Of a stretch of 6,416 bases of DNA, positions 1 to 6,028 are shown one piece after another. This stretch comes from Candidatus Proendomicrobium guianensium (GTDB lineage Bacteria > Elusimicrobiota > Endomicrobiia > Endomicrobiales > Endomicrobiaceae): NCBI GenBank assembly GCA_009785775.1, contig WQVR01000054.1, forward strand, positions 1 through 6,416, given 5' to 3'. Below the pieces are notes generated by a model. It did no database searches. It was not told the origin of the DNA and saw only the letters and a list, made by a program, of their open reading frames with translations. Position 1 is the stretch's first letter. Each line of letters starts with the position of its first letter. Both the position numbers and the translations under genes were made by a program.

Positions 1-498
1 GTCAAACATTTCTGCGCGGCAAGGCGCGCCTGAGTTTATAAGATAATCGCTAAAACTGTAACCTGAAATTTTTAACATTCTTAAAGTAAAAGCCGTGAGC
101 GTTTTTAAAGGGTTGGGTGAACTTTCTAAAATTTCCCACACGCGCGAAATAAGCAAGTATTTTGTTTCCCCTGCGGAGTTAAAAGGGGCTAATTTTTCGG
201 CAATTTCAGACGCGTACATTGCGTAAACATGGCGTTTGAAAGATTTTTTAAGCCCCCAATACCCGTTAATAAGGGTTCCGCCCGTAACTTTACCGCGCGC
301 GCTTTCAGAAGGCATATATATTGAAAGTTCGGCTTGGGTTAAGGGTTCTGTAATATTTGAAAGTTTTGCGGTAATTTTTTTTGCGCCCGGAACTGAAAGC
401 ATTATTTTGCCCCAGTCTAATGTATAGGCTACAATGGTTTTGTCGGCTTCAGCAGTAGCGTTTGAGCGCAAAATAAGCGATTTTACATTGTAGTACAA
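1..498 (-). CDS. recO: DNA repair protein RecO, 3'-truncated by window edge (first 166 residues)
   Basis: RecO is the recombination mediator of the RecFOR pathway: it helps load RecA onto SSB-coated single-stranded DNA and anneals complementary strands in the cytoplasm. The readable 166 residues match the family: an N-terminal OB-fold opening with ILRS (8-12), EADK (17-20), then DWGKIMLSVPGAKK (28-41) and EPL (51-53). The helical part follows, with GTLINGY (74-80), a helix around YASEIAEKLAP (95-105), YLLI (114-117) and FTLRMLKISGY (137-147). The C-terminal end, where many RecO proteins carry a zinc-binding Cys cluster, is outside the window; only one Cys (C160) is visible. The start is TTG at 498-496, directly after the stop of the upstream CNNM gene. 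An in-frame stop immediately precedes it and the next in-frame ATG is residue 33, so TTG is the only start that keeps the conserved N-terminus. An AAAGG motif lies 10 bases upstream. Last visible gene of the operon. Family assignment is firm; the start is well supported. Confidence 0.9.
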   Translation of the reverse strand, partial: MYYNVKSLILRSNATAEADKTIVAYTLDWGKIMLSVPGAKKITAKLSNITEPLTQAELSIYMPSESARGKVTGGTLINGYWGLKKSFKRHVYAMYASEIAEKLAPFNSAGETKYLLISRVWEILESSPNPLKTLTAFTLRMLKISGYSFSDYLINSGAPCRAEMFD

Positions 499-1800
499 TT
501 AATTGCCGCCTTTAATTTTAGTATCTGGTTTATAAGCGCGCACAAGTATTTGTTTTACGCGCTTTTCGTCGGCGTGTATCACAACTATCTCATAACCTTC
601 CCACAAAACACTGTCGCGCACTTTGGGAATTTTGCCAAAAAGCCCCAGCACCCAACCGTTAATGGTAACAAAGTCTTCATCGCCTTCGGGAATATTTAAA
701 TTTGTTTTATCATTAACGTTTGTTATGCTTTCGCCTGCCGCTATCGCGTACGCTCCTGAAGGTAAAGTTTTTATGGTTTCGTGCGCGGCTTCATCGTGCT
801 CGTCTGAAATTTCGCCTACTATTTCTTCAACCAAATCTTCAATGGTGGCAAGCCCTATGGTAGAGCCGAACTCGTCTATAACTATTGCCATGTGGCGCTC
901 ACCCGCCCTAAAATCTTTAAGCACCGTTTCAACTTTAGCAGTTTCTGGAACATAATATACAGGGCGAAGCAAATCTTCAATAGATATTAACGCGTCATTA
1001 CGCCATACAAAAGCCAAATCTTTGCTGTAAATAATGCCTATAATATTGTCCATAGAGCCTTTATACACGGGTACGCGCGAAAAGCCAGTTTCTATTACAT
1101 ACTGTATTATTTCGGCTTTGGACATATCTTCGTTCACCGCCAAAATGTTTGCAACAGGCGTCATTATTTGTGAAATTTTTGTTTCTGAAAAATCCATAAT
1201 TTTGCTTACCATGTCACGCGAAAAATGCGGCAAAGGCGAAGTTTTTTCATTAGAAAGCAAAAAATCTAATTCGTCTGCGTCTATATAATTTGTTTCTTTG
1301 GGGTTACGTTTTACAAAAACGCGCATAACTTTCACAGATATCGCCGTAAGAAATTTTATAACAAAAGAAAGTTTACGCGTTAAAAACATTATAAACGGAA
1401 GCACTTTCACGGCAATACGTTCGGCATTATAGCGGCTTAAAGTTTTAGGTAAAACGCTTGCAAATATAAGCGTAGCTAAAATAATGCCAAGCGGCATAAC
1501 AAGCGACTGCCAGTAAGACGGGTCTAAATTAAAGTGGCGCATAATAACAAAATTTAAAGACGCCCCTATAACGCCAATGCCCGCAAAAGATAAGTTCATG
1601 CATATTACAAGCATTGTTAAAACTTCGTTAGAACGCATTTCCCAAAAAGTTATATACTTGGCATAATTTCTATACTTTTCTTTCGCACGGCGGGCGGAGT
1701 TCCCCGAAAGGCTTGTAAGGGCGGTTTCCGCCCCCGAAAAAAAGGCAGCCGCAAAAAAACACAAAGCAAAAAGCGTTAGCCTTATTATAAGTTCGCTCAT
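499..1800 (-). CDS. CNNM/DUF21-CBS-CorC_HlyC membrane protein (hemolysin C / CorC family)
   Basis: A 433-residue inner-membrane protein of the CNNM/CorB-CorC superfamily, whose members act in Mg2+ (and possibly Co2+) export or homeostasis. The DUF21/CNNM membrane domain covers about 1-180, with hydrophobic segments near 3-21, 60-85, 97-117 and 133-163 and the motif SGAETAL (22-28). A CBS pair follows at about 210-335, with SRVPVY (241-246), MAIVIDEFG (304-312) and IEDLVEEIVGEI (320-331). A CorC_HlyC domain ends the protein (about 345-425, FVTINGWVLG at 377-386). Length and domain order are normal. The GExxPK motif of the membrane domain reads AS-VLPK (114-119), so the usual Glu is Ser115. The ATG overlaps the upstream paralogue's stop in an ATGA, with AAGGA six bases upstream. 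E. coli YbeX, next to YbeY there, lacks a membrane domain; this protein resembles E. coli CorB/YfjD in architecture. Transport activity is inferred from the family. Confidence 0.9.
   Translation of the reverse strand: MSELIIRLTLFALCFFAAAFFSGAETALTSLSGNSARRAKEKYRNYAKYITFWEMRSNEVLTMLVICMNLSFAGIGVIGASLNFVIMRHFNLDPSYWQSLVMPLGIILATLIFASVLPKTLSRYNAERIAVKVLPFIMFLTRKLSFVIKFLTAISVKVMRVFVKRNPKETNYIDADELDFLLSNEKTSPLPHFSRDMVSKIMDFSETKISQIMTPVANILAVNEDMSKAEIIQYVIETGFSRVPVYKGSMDNIIGIIYSKDLAFVWRNDALISIEDLLRPVYYVPETAKVETVLKDFRAGERHMAIVIDEFGSTIGLATIEDLVEEIVGEISDEHDEAAHETIKTLPSGAYAIAAGESITNVNDKTNLNIPEGDEDFVTINGWVLGLFGKIPKVRDSVLWEGYEIVVIHADEKRVKQILVRAYKPDTKIKGGN
509..513 (-). promoter_or_regulatory. Probable ribosome binding site of recO (AAAGG)
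   Basis: AAAGG on the minus strand, 10 bases before the TTG start of recO and inside the last codons of the upstream CNNM gene. It supports the unusual TTG start, since no ATG in frame preserves the RecO N-terminus. Confidence 0.5.
1706..1732. repeat. 27-base block shared with 2728-2754 (CNNM paralogue repeat, copy 1)
   Basis: This 27-base block matches 2728-2754 with three mismatches, in the same orientation. Fourteen bases (GAAAGGCTTGTAAG) and the last eight (TTTCCGCC) are identical. Both copies encode the ETALTSLS / EMALTSLS segment at the first membrane helix of the two CNNM paralogues, so this is a trace of gene duplication or shared codon choice rather than a separate element. Confidence 0.6.
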
Positions 1801-2819
1801 TTGCGTTCCTTTTCTAATTCGTATTCGTCTATAACTTCGCCGATTATGGATTCTAAAATATCTTCAAGCGTTACCATTCCTATAATTTTGCCTAAATCAT
1901 TTTTAACAAACGCAATATGCGTATCGCCGTTTTGAAACTCTTTCATTAAAAAATTTATCTTGTTTGTTTTTTCAACAAAATAGGCGGGCTTAATAAGAGA
2001 TTTAATATCGTCTGTTTTCTGCGTTTTAATTTTCAAAAGCACGTCTTTAATATGAATATAGCCTTCTATATTATCTTTGGCGCCGGAATATACAGGCACG
2101 CGGCTGCGGGAGGTTTCTATTATCATATCCAAGAAAGCATCATTGTCTTTGTTAATATCTGCAGATTCAATATCTGAAAGCGGCGTCATAATACTTGCTA
2201 CGGAAATTTCGCCGAAATTTAAAGTACGCTCTAACATATCGCCTATGTCTTCGCCTACAACGCCGGATTTATCTACGTCTGAAATTATGCTGTCTACTTC
2301 TTCGTTACTTAAAAAAACATATCCGTGAAAATTAGTGGCAATTTTAAAATCCGGTATAAATTTGCTTATTGTTTTTTCCACAAACACTATTACCGGCTTT
2401 GAAAAACGCTCTACCCTGCTAAAAAACGGCATTATGCGCACCGTAATACTTTCGGCGTATTCACGGGCAATCATTTTGGGTACAAGGTCGCAAAAAACAA
2501 CAATTATAAAAGTTAGAACCAGCCAGGTAATAAACTCAACAATATTTTCGTTAAACATATGAAATACCGTTACCATTACTGTGGTAGCCGCAAACGTAAG
2601 TATCATATCGGTAACGGTACTTCCGGTAAGTATTACAGTAAGCAGGTAGTAGGGCGTTTTAAGCCACCTGTAAAGCGGCTCGGCAAGAGATTTATGCGAA
2701 GCTATAAGCTTTTTTACGCGCAGCTTAGAAAGGCTTGTAAGCGCCATTTCCGCCGCACCCAAAAAAAAGCTTAACAAAAGCCCTACAGCAATAATAATTA
2801 CACCTACTAAAATAAACAC
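1797..2819 (-). CDS. CNNM/DUF21-CBS membrane protein without CorC_HlyC domain
   Basis: A 340-residue paralogue of the next gene. A DUF21/CNNM membrane domain (about 1-165) has hydrophobic segments near 2-20, 58-84 and 94-114 and the motif GAAEMALTSLS (21-31). A CBS pair spans about 205-332, with IMTPLSDI (210-217), SRVPVYSG (239-246), HIAFVKNDLG (301-310) and LEDILESIIGEVIDEYE (318-334). It ends right after the CBS pair in a charged tail, so the C-terminal CorC_HlyC domain of its neighbour is absent; no frameshift is apparent because the stop sits in the ATGA overlap. The GExxPK motif reads CD-LVPK (110-115), so Asp111 replaces the usual Glu. The start is GTG at 2819-2817, sharing one base with the ybeY stop (TAGTG); the next Met (26) would remove the first membrane helix. 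AAGGAA lies 11 bases upstream. The likely role is Mg2+/divalent-cation homeostasis, perhaps as a heterodimer with the neighbour; both are inference. Confidence 0.88.
   Translation of the reverse strand: MFILVGVIIIAVGLLLSFFLGAAEMALTSLSKLRVKKLIASHKSLAEPLYRWLKTPYYLLTVILTGSTVTDMILTFAATTVMVTVFHMFNENIVEFITWLVLTFIIVVFCDLVPKMIAREYAESITVRIMPFFSRVERFSKPVIVFVEKTISKFIPDFKIATNFHGYVFLSNEEVDSIISDVDKSGVVGEDIGDMLERTLNFGEISVASIMTPLSDIESADINKDNDAFLDMIIETSRSRVPVYSGAKDNIEGYIHIKDVLLKIKTQKTDDIKSLIKPAYFVEKTNKINFLMKEFQNGDTHIAFVKNDLGKIIGMVTLEDILESIIGEVIDEYELEKERK
1807..1811 (-). promoter_or_regulatory. Ribosome binding site of the 433-aa CNNM gene (AAGGA)
   Basis: AAGGA on the minus strand, six bases before the ATG at 1800-1798. 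It lies within the final codons of the upstream CNNM gene and supports the ATG that forms the ATGA overlap. Confidence 0.65.
2728..2754. repeat. 27-base block shared with 1706-1732 (CNNM paralogue repeat, copy 2)
   Basis: Second copy of the block described at 1706-1732, at the matching position in the 340-residue CNNM gene. Most of the remaining DNA of the two genes shows no comparable nucleotide identity by eye, so the duplication is probably old. Confidence 0.6.
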
Positions 2820-3274
2820 TAGCGCTTTAATTCCTTAAAAAGTTTATCTTGCAGTTTAAACATTTTTGCTTTGCTTGCGTTGTCATAATCTGTATAGCCG
2901 CAAAGGTGCAAAGCTCCGTGAAGAGTCAGGTAGGCAAGTTCCGCCTCCCACGAATTTCCGTAAAAGTTTGCCTGTTTTTGGCTTTGCCCCGAAGCAATGT
3001 AAACATCGCCTATGAAAAGCTCCTGCGATATTACAAACGTAATAATATCGGTAATACGGCGGTGCTTTAAATATTTTGTGTTAATTTTTTTTATTTCGAC
3101 GTCAGAAACCATAATAAAAGTTACTTCGCCTTTTTTTATATTTTGGTTTTTATAAACAAGCCTTGCGGCTTTTTTAAGGGTTGGCAGGTATTTTTCTGGA
3201 AAGCCCGCAAAAAGCGTTTGTACTCCGTTAAGTTTTTGGCAAGTGTTGGCGGTTAAACGCGTTCGAGACGTCAT
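2819..3274 (-). CDS. ybeY: Endoribonuclease / rRNA maturation factor YbeY (variant metal site)
   Basis: YbeY (UPF0054) is a small cytoplasmic metalloprotein needed for 16S rRNA 3'-end maturation and 70S ribosome quality control; it has been described as a single-strand endoribonuclease. This copy has 151 residues, a normal length. Family motifs in order are INTKYLKHRRITDIITF (64-80, matching the usual LNxxYRxxxxxTDVLSF), IGDVYIA (88-94) and the metal-site helix LHGALHLCGYTD (118-129). The usual ligand pattern is HxxxH plus a third His in GYDH. H119 and H123 are present, but the third position is Asp129 (GYTD). Some Bacteroidota YbeY proteins, as I recall, also have TDIITF and GY-x-D, so this is a variant site rather than proof of inactivity. 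The ATG overlaps the phoH stop in an ATGA. No good Shine-Dalgarno motif is visible (only AGAG two bases before the ATG), suggesting translational coupling to phoH. The neighbours match the conserved phoH-ybeY-corC cluster. Confidence 0.92.
   Translation of the reverse strand: MTSRTRLTANTCQKLNGVQTLFAGFPEKYLPTLKKAARLVYKNQNIKKGEVTFIMVSDVEIKKINTKYLKHRRITDIITFVISQELFIGDVYIASGQSQKQANFYGNSWEAELAYLTLHGALHLCGYTDYDNASKAKMFKLQDKLFKELKR
2831..2836 (-). promoter_or_regulatory. Probable ribosome binding site of the 340-aa CNNM gene (AAGGAA)
   Basis: AAGGAA on the minus strand, 11 bases before the GTG at 2819-2817, within the last codons of ybeY. It supports the GTG start, which keeps the first transmembrane helix. 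The spacing is slightly long. Confidence 0.5.
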
Positions 3275-4221
3275 AACTCTGCGTATGCTTTAACTATTTT
3301 TTTTACCACCGCATGACGCACAATATCTTCCTCGTTAAAGAAAGCAAATTCTATGCCTTCAATATTTTTTAAAACTTTACGGGCGTGTATAAGACCGGAC
3401 TTTTTAGGGTTTTCAATGTCTATTTGCGTTTGGTCACCCGTAACAACAACTTTAGAGCCAATGCCCATTCTTGTTAAAAACATTTTCATTTGCTCTATTG
3501 TGGTGTTTTGCGCTTCGTCTAAAATTATAAACGCTTTTTCAAGCGTGCGCCCGCGCATATAGGCAAGGGGCACAATTTCAAGCGTTCCTTCCGCCCTAAG
3601 CGCATTAAAACGCTCGCCTCCCAAAAGGTAAAAGAAAGCGTCATAAATGGGGCGCAGATACGGATTTATTTTTTCTTCCAATGCCCCCGGCAGAAACCCA
3701 AGTTTTTCGCCGGCTTCAACCACAGGGCGCGTTATAACTATTTTAGCTATGTCGCCCGCCCTTAGCATTTTCAAAGCGCTTGCTACCGCCAAGTAAGTTT
3801 TCCCCGTGCCCGCAGGACCAATGGCAAATGTAACGTCATTTTTAAATATTGTTTCAAGATACTTTTTTTGGTTTGGAGTTTTAGGGCGCACGGCTTTACC
3901 CATAAAAGAAGTATATATGGTATCGCCTGAGGAAACTTCCCCTAAAAAACCCTGAGACGGTTTTTCAAAAGCATTTTCAGATTTTTCGCTTTCTGCGGCA
4001 AATATTACCGCGCGCAGATTTTCAATGTCTGTCACAGCCTTATCTACCTTTGAGGCTGAATTTCCCCTTACAGACATTGTAAAGTCGCCTGAAGAAGGGT
4101 CTTGGCGTGTAAAAATTTGTACCCCTCGTGACTTTTCTATGTTTTTAATGTTTTCATCACGCTCGCCAAATAAATTTATGGCTTCGCGCGTGTTTTTTAA
4201 ATATATTTTTCTTGTCGCCAT
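3271..4221 (-). CDS. PhoH-family ATPase (YbeZ/PhoH-like)
   Basis: A 316-residue cytoplasmic P-loop ATPase of the PhoH/YbeZ group, a superfamily-1-helicase-like NTPase thought to act in RNA metabolism with YbeY. The N-terminal domain (about 1-72) has the usual LFGERDENIKNIEKSRGVQI pattern (17-36). After a variable linker (about 73-114), the ATPase core starts at TPNQKKYLETI (115-125). Walker A is GPAGTGKT (135-142), followed by ITRPVVEAGEKLGFLPG (163-179). Walker B is FIILDEAQNT (231-240). VVTGDQTQID (259-268) and FFNEEDIVRHAVVKKIVKAY (294-313) complete the family pattern. All catalytic motifs are intact and the length is normal for the family. The ATG lies 18 bases after the aspS stop; the gap is A/T-rich and has no Shine-Dalgarno motif. 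The stop overlaps the ybeY start by four bases. The phoH-ybeY pairing supports a joint role in rRNA maturation. The old link to phosphate starvation comes from E. coli PhoH and need not apply here. Confidence 0.95.
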   Translation of the reverse strand: MATRKIYLKNTREAINLFGERDENIKNIEKSRGVQIFTRQDPSSGDFTMSVRGNSASKVDKAVTDIENLRAVIFAAESEKSENAFEKPSQGFLGEVSSGDTIYTSFMGKAVRPKTPNQKKYLETIFKNDVTFAIGPAGTGKTYLAVASALKMLRAGDIAKIVITRPVVEAGEKLGFLPGALEEKINPYLRPIYDAFFYLLGGERFNALRAEGTLEIVPLAYMRGRTLEKAFIILDEAQNTTIEQMKMFLTRMGIGSKVVVTGDQTQIDIENPKKSGLIHARKVLKNIEGIEFAFFNEEDIVRHAVVKKIVKAYAEL

Positions 4222-4239
4222 TTTTATTTTACCAAAGTT

Positions 4240-6012
4240 TTATTTCACAGGTGCTTTCAAAACAGTTTTTATTCCTAATTCTTTTAACTGCTTTTCGCTA
4301 ACTTCTGACGGCGCATTTGTCATAGGGCAAATGGCGCGTTGCGTTTTGGGAAATGCTATTACTTCCCTAATGGATTCTTCACCGGCAAGTATAGCGCATA
4401 ATCTGTCAAAACCAAGCGCAATGCCGCCATGCGGCGGCGCGCCGTAAGTAAGCGCGTCTAATAAAAAACCGAACTTTTCTTTTGCAGAGGCTTCATCAAT
4501 GCCTAAAAGTTCAAACACTTTTTGTTGCATTTGAGGCGTGTGTATTCTTATAGACCCACCGCCAAGCTCTACGCCGTTAAGCACAATGTCATAAGCGCGG
4601 GCAGTAAGTTCACCTGCGTTTTGGGCATTAATATTTTGCGGGTTTTGTTCTTGCGGCGAAGTAAACGGATGATGTATTGCGACATATCTATTTTCATCTT
4701 TATCAAAGGCAAAAAGCGGAAAATCTACCACCCACAAAAAGTTGAATTTTGTTTTGTCTATAAGGTTAAGCTCTTTAGCTATTTTTAAGCGTAAAGCCCC
4801 CAGTCCTTGCGCAACTACGCTTTCATCATCGGCAAGAAAGAAAAGTATATCTCCTGCTTCGGCATTAAATTTTGATGTTATTATTGCCTGCTCCGCGGGA
4901 GAAAAAAATTTAACTATGTTAGATTCGAGTCCTGCCTCTGTAACTTTCATCCAGGCAAGACCCTTAGCGCCAAATTCACCTACAAATTTTGTGTAAGCGT
5001 CTATTTCGCTTCTTGAAAATTTAGCGCCGCCCTTTACACATATGCCGCGCACCTTGCCGCCTTTGCTTATAGCGCCCGAAAACACGCTAAAGCCACAATT
5101 TGCAAGTTCTGCTGTAAAATCTTTAATAAGCATTTCAAAGCGGATGTCGGGCTTGTCTGTGCCGTAGTCCATCATTGCTTGCGCATAAGGCATTTTTGTA
5201 AAAGGAAGTGTTATGTCTTTGCCCAACGCCGTTTTAAACACTTCGGCAAGCAAACGCTCGGTTGCAGACATTACGTCACTTTCGTCTACAAAAGACATTT
5301 CATAATCTATTTGCGTAAACTCAAGCTGACGGTCTGAGCGTAAATCTTCGTCGCGAAAGCAACGCGCAATTTGAAAGTATTTATCAAAACCGGCAACCAT
5401 AAGTATTTGCTTAAAAAGCTGCGGAGACTGCGGCAAAGCAAAAAATTTGCCGTGGCTAAGGCGCGAAGGCACTAAAAAATCACGCGCGCCTTCAGGGGTA
5501 GAAGGCGTTAAAAAAGGCGTTTCAATTTCTATAAAACCGTCAGCAGTTAAAAAATTTCTTACAGCGCTCGCCACTTTATGGCGCATAATAAAGTTTTGGG
5601 CTATTTGCGGACGGCGCATATCTAAATATCTGTATTTAAGCCTTAGTTCTTCCGAGGTTTCGTTATAGTCTGATATTTCAAAAGGAAGAACGGGTGATTC
5701 ATTTATTATTTCAAGATTTTCAGTTACTACTTCAACTTTACCGCTAAACATATTGGGATTCACTGTGCCCTCAGGGCGCAAGCGCACCGTGCCCGTAACG
5801 CTTAACACGTATTCACTTCTTATTTTTTCGGCTTGTTCAAAAAGCGCTTTATTTTCAGGCTCAAAAACAACCTGCACAAGACCCTCTCTGTCGCGAAGAT
5901 CTATAAATATCACACCGCCATGATCGCGGCGGGAGTGTACCCAGCCGCAAACAGTTACCTGTTTATTTTCAAAAATTTCGTTAATTTTTCCGCAGTACGC
6001 GCTTCTTTTCAT
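4240..6012 (-). CDS. aspS: Aspartyl-tRNA synthetase, bacterial type, predicted non-discriminating (Asp/Asn)
   Basis: A class IIb aminoacyl-tRNA synthetase that activates aspartate with ATP and charges tRNA-Asp in the cytoplasm. It has 590 residues, the normal bacterial length. The N-terminal OB-fold anticodon domain (about 1-105) holds CGWVHSRRDHGG (22-33) and FIDLRDREG (36-44). The catalytic core has motif 1 near IEIETPFLTPSTPEGARDFL (161-180), SPQLFKQ (196-202), motif 2 FRDEDLRSDRQLEFTQID (219-236), VELGGGSIRIH (481-491) and motif 3 GGIALGFDRL (529-538). The bacterial GAD insertion lies about 285-415. His31 and Gly82 match the residues that mark Pseudomonas-type non-discriminating enzymes (E. 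coli has Leu at the first), so it probably also makes Asp-tRNA-Asn for GatCAB. An Asn/Gln-rich loop (454-465) replaces the usual acidic stretch before ARAYD. The ATG follows the NUDIX stop by 14 bases, with AAGGA overlapping that stop. Identity is certain; the specificity is inferred. Confidence 0.97.
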   Translation of the reverse strand: MKRSAYCGKINEIFENKQVTVCGWVHSRRDHGGVIFIDLRDREGLVQVVFEPENKALFEQAEKIRSEYVLSVTGTVRLRPEGTVNPNMFSGKVEVVTENLEIINESPVLPFEISDYNETSEELRLKYRYLDMRRPQIAQNFIMRHKVASAVRNFLTADGFIEIETPFLTPSTPEGARDFLVPSRLSHGKFFALPQSPQLFKQILMVAGFDKYFQIARCFRDEDLRSDRQLEFTQIDYEMSFVDESDVMSATERLLAEVFKTALGKDITLPFTKMPYAQAMMDYGTDKPDIRFEMLIKDFTAELANCGFSVFSGAISKGGKVRGICVKGGAKFSRSEIDAYTKFVGEFGAKGLAWMKVTEAGLESNIVKFFSPAEQAIITSKFNAEAGDILFFLADDESVVAQGLGALRLKIAKELNLIDKTKFNFLWVVDFPLFAFDKDENRYVAIHHPFTSPQEQNPQNINAQNAGELTARAYDIVLNGVELGGGSIRIHTPQMQQKVFELLGIDEASAKEKFGFLLDALTYGAPPHGGIALGFDRLCAILAGEESIREVIAFPKTQRAICPMTNAPSEVSEKQLKELGIKTVLKAPVK

Positions 6013-6023
6013 TGTTTTGGTTT

Positions 6024-6028
6024 TCCTT
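6024..6028 (-). promoter_or_regulatory. Ribosome binding site of aspS (AAGGA), overlapping the NUDIX stop codon
   Basis: AAGGA on the minus strand, 11 bases before the aspS ATG at 6012-6010. Its AA belongs to the TAA stop of the upstream NUDIX gene, so the two genes are tightly packed and probably share a transcript. Confidence 0.6.

Noticed and set aside
236..427. Plus-strand open frame of 63 codons
   Set aside because: Lies wholly antisense to the RecO coding region, whose protein is clearly recognisable.
623..955. 110-codon open frame on the plus strand opposite the CBS/CorC part of the CNNM gene
   Set aside because: Antisense shadow of a well-supported gene, Ser-rich in the way typical of reverse frames, with no family resemblance.
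1719..1733. Perfect hairpin GGGCGG-TTT-CCGCCC near the start of the 433-aa CNNM gene, next to an A/T run
   Set aside because: It lies inside the conserved GAETAL codons. On the coding strand the T run precedes the stem rather than following it, so it is not an intrinsic terminator of this operon. Most likely a by-product of codon choice.
1797..2819. Possibility that the 340-aa CNNM gene is a truncated pseudogene
   Set aside because: The frame is intact, the CBS motifs are complete, and the stop sits in a neat ATGA overlap with the next start, which indicates an ordered gene boundary rather than decay.
4423..4435. GC-rich inverted repeat GCCGC-CAT-GCGGC in aspS
   Set aside because: It encodes the PPHGG stretch just before and into class II motif 3, which forces CCG/GGC-rich codons; there is no sign of a separate function.
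4025..4447. 140-codon open frame on the plus strand spanning the phoH/aspS junction
   Set aside because: It is antisense to two certain genes, has no recognisable domain, and its composition follows from the opposite strand's codons.
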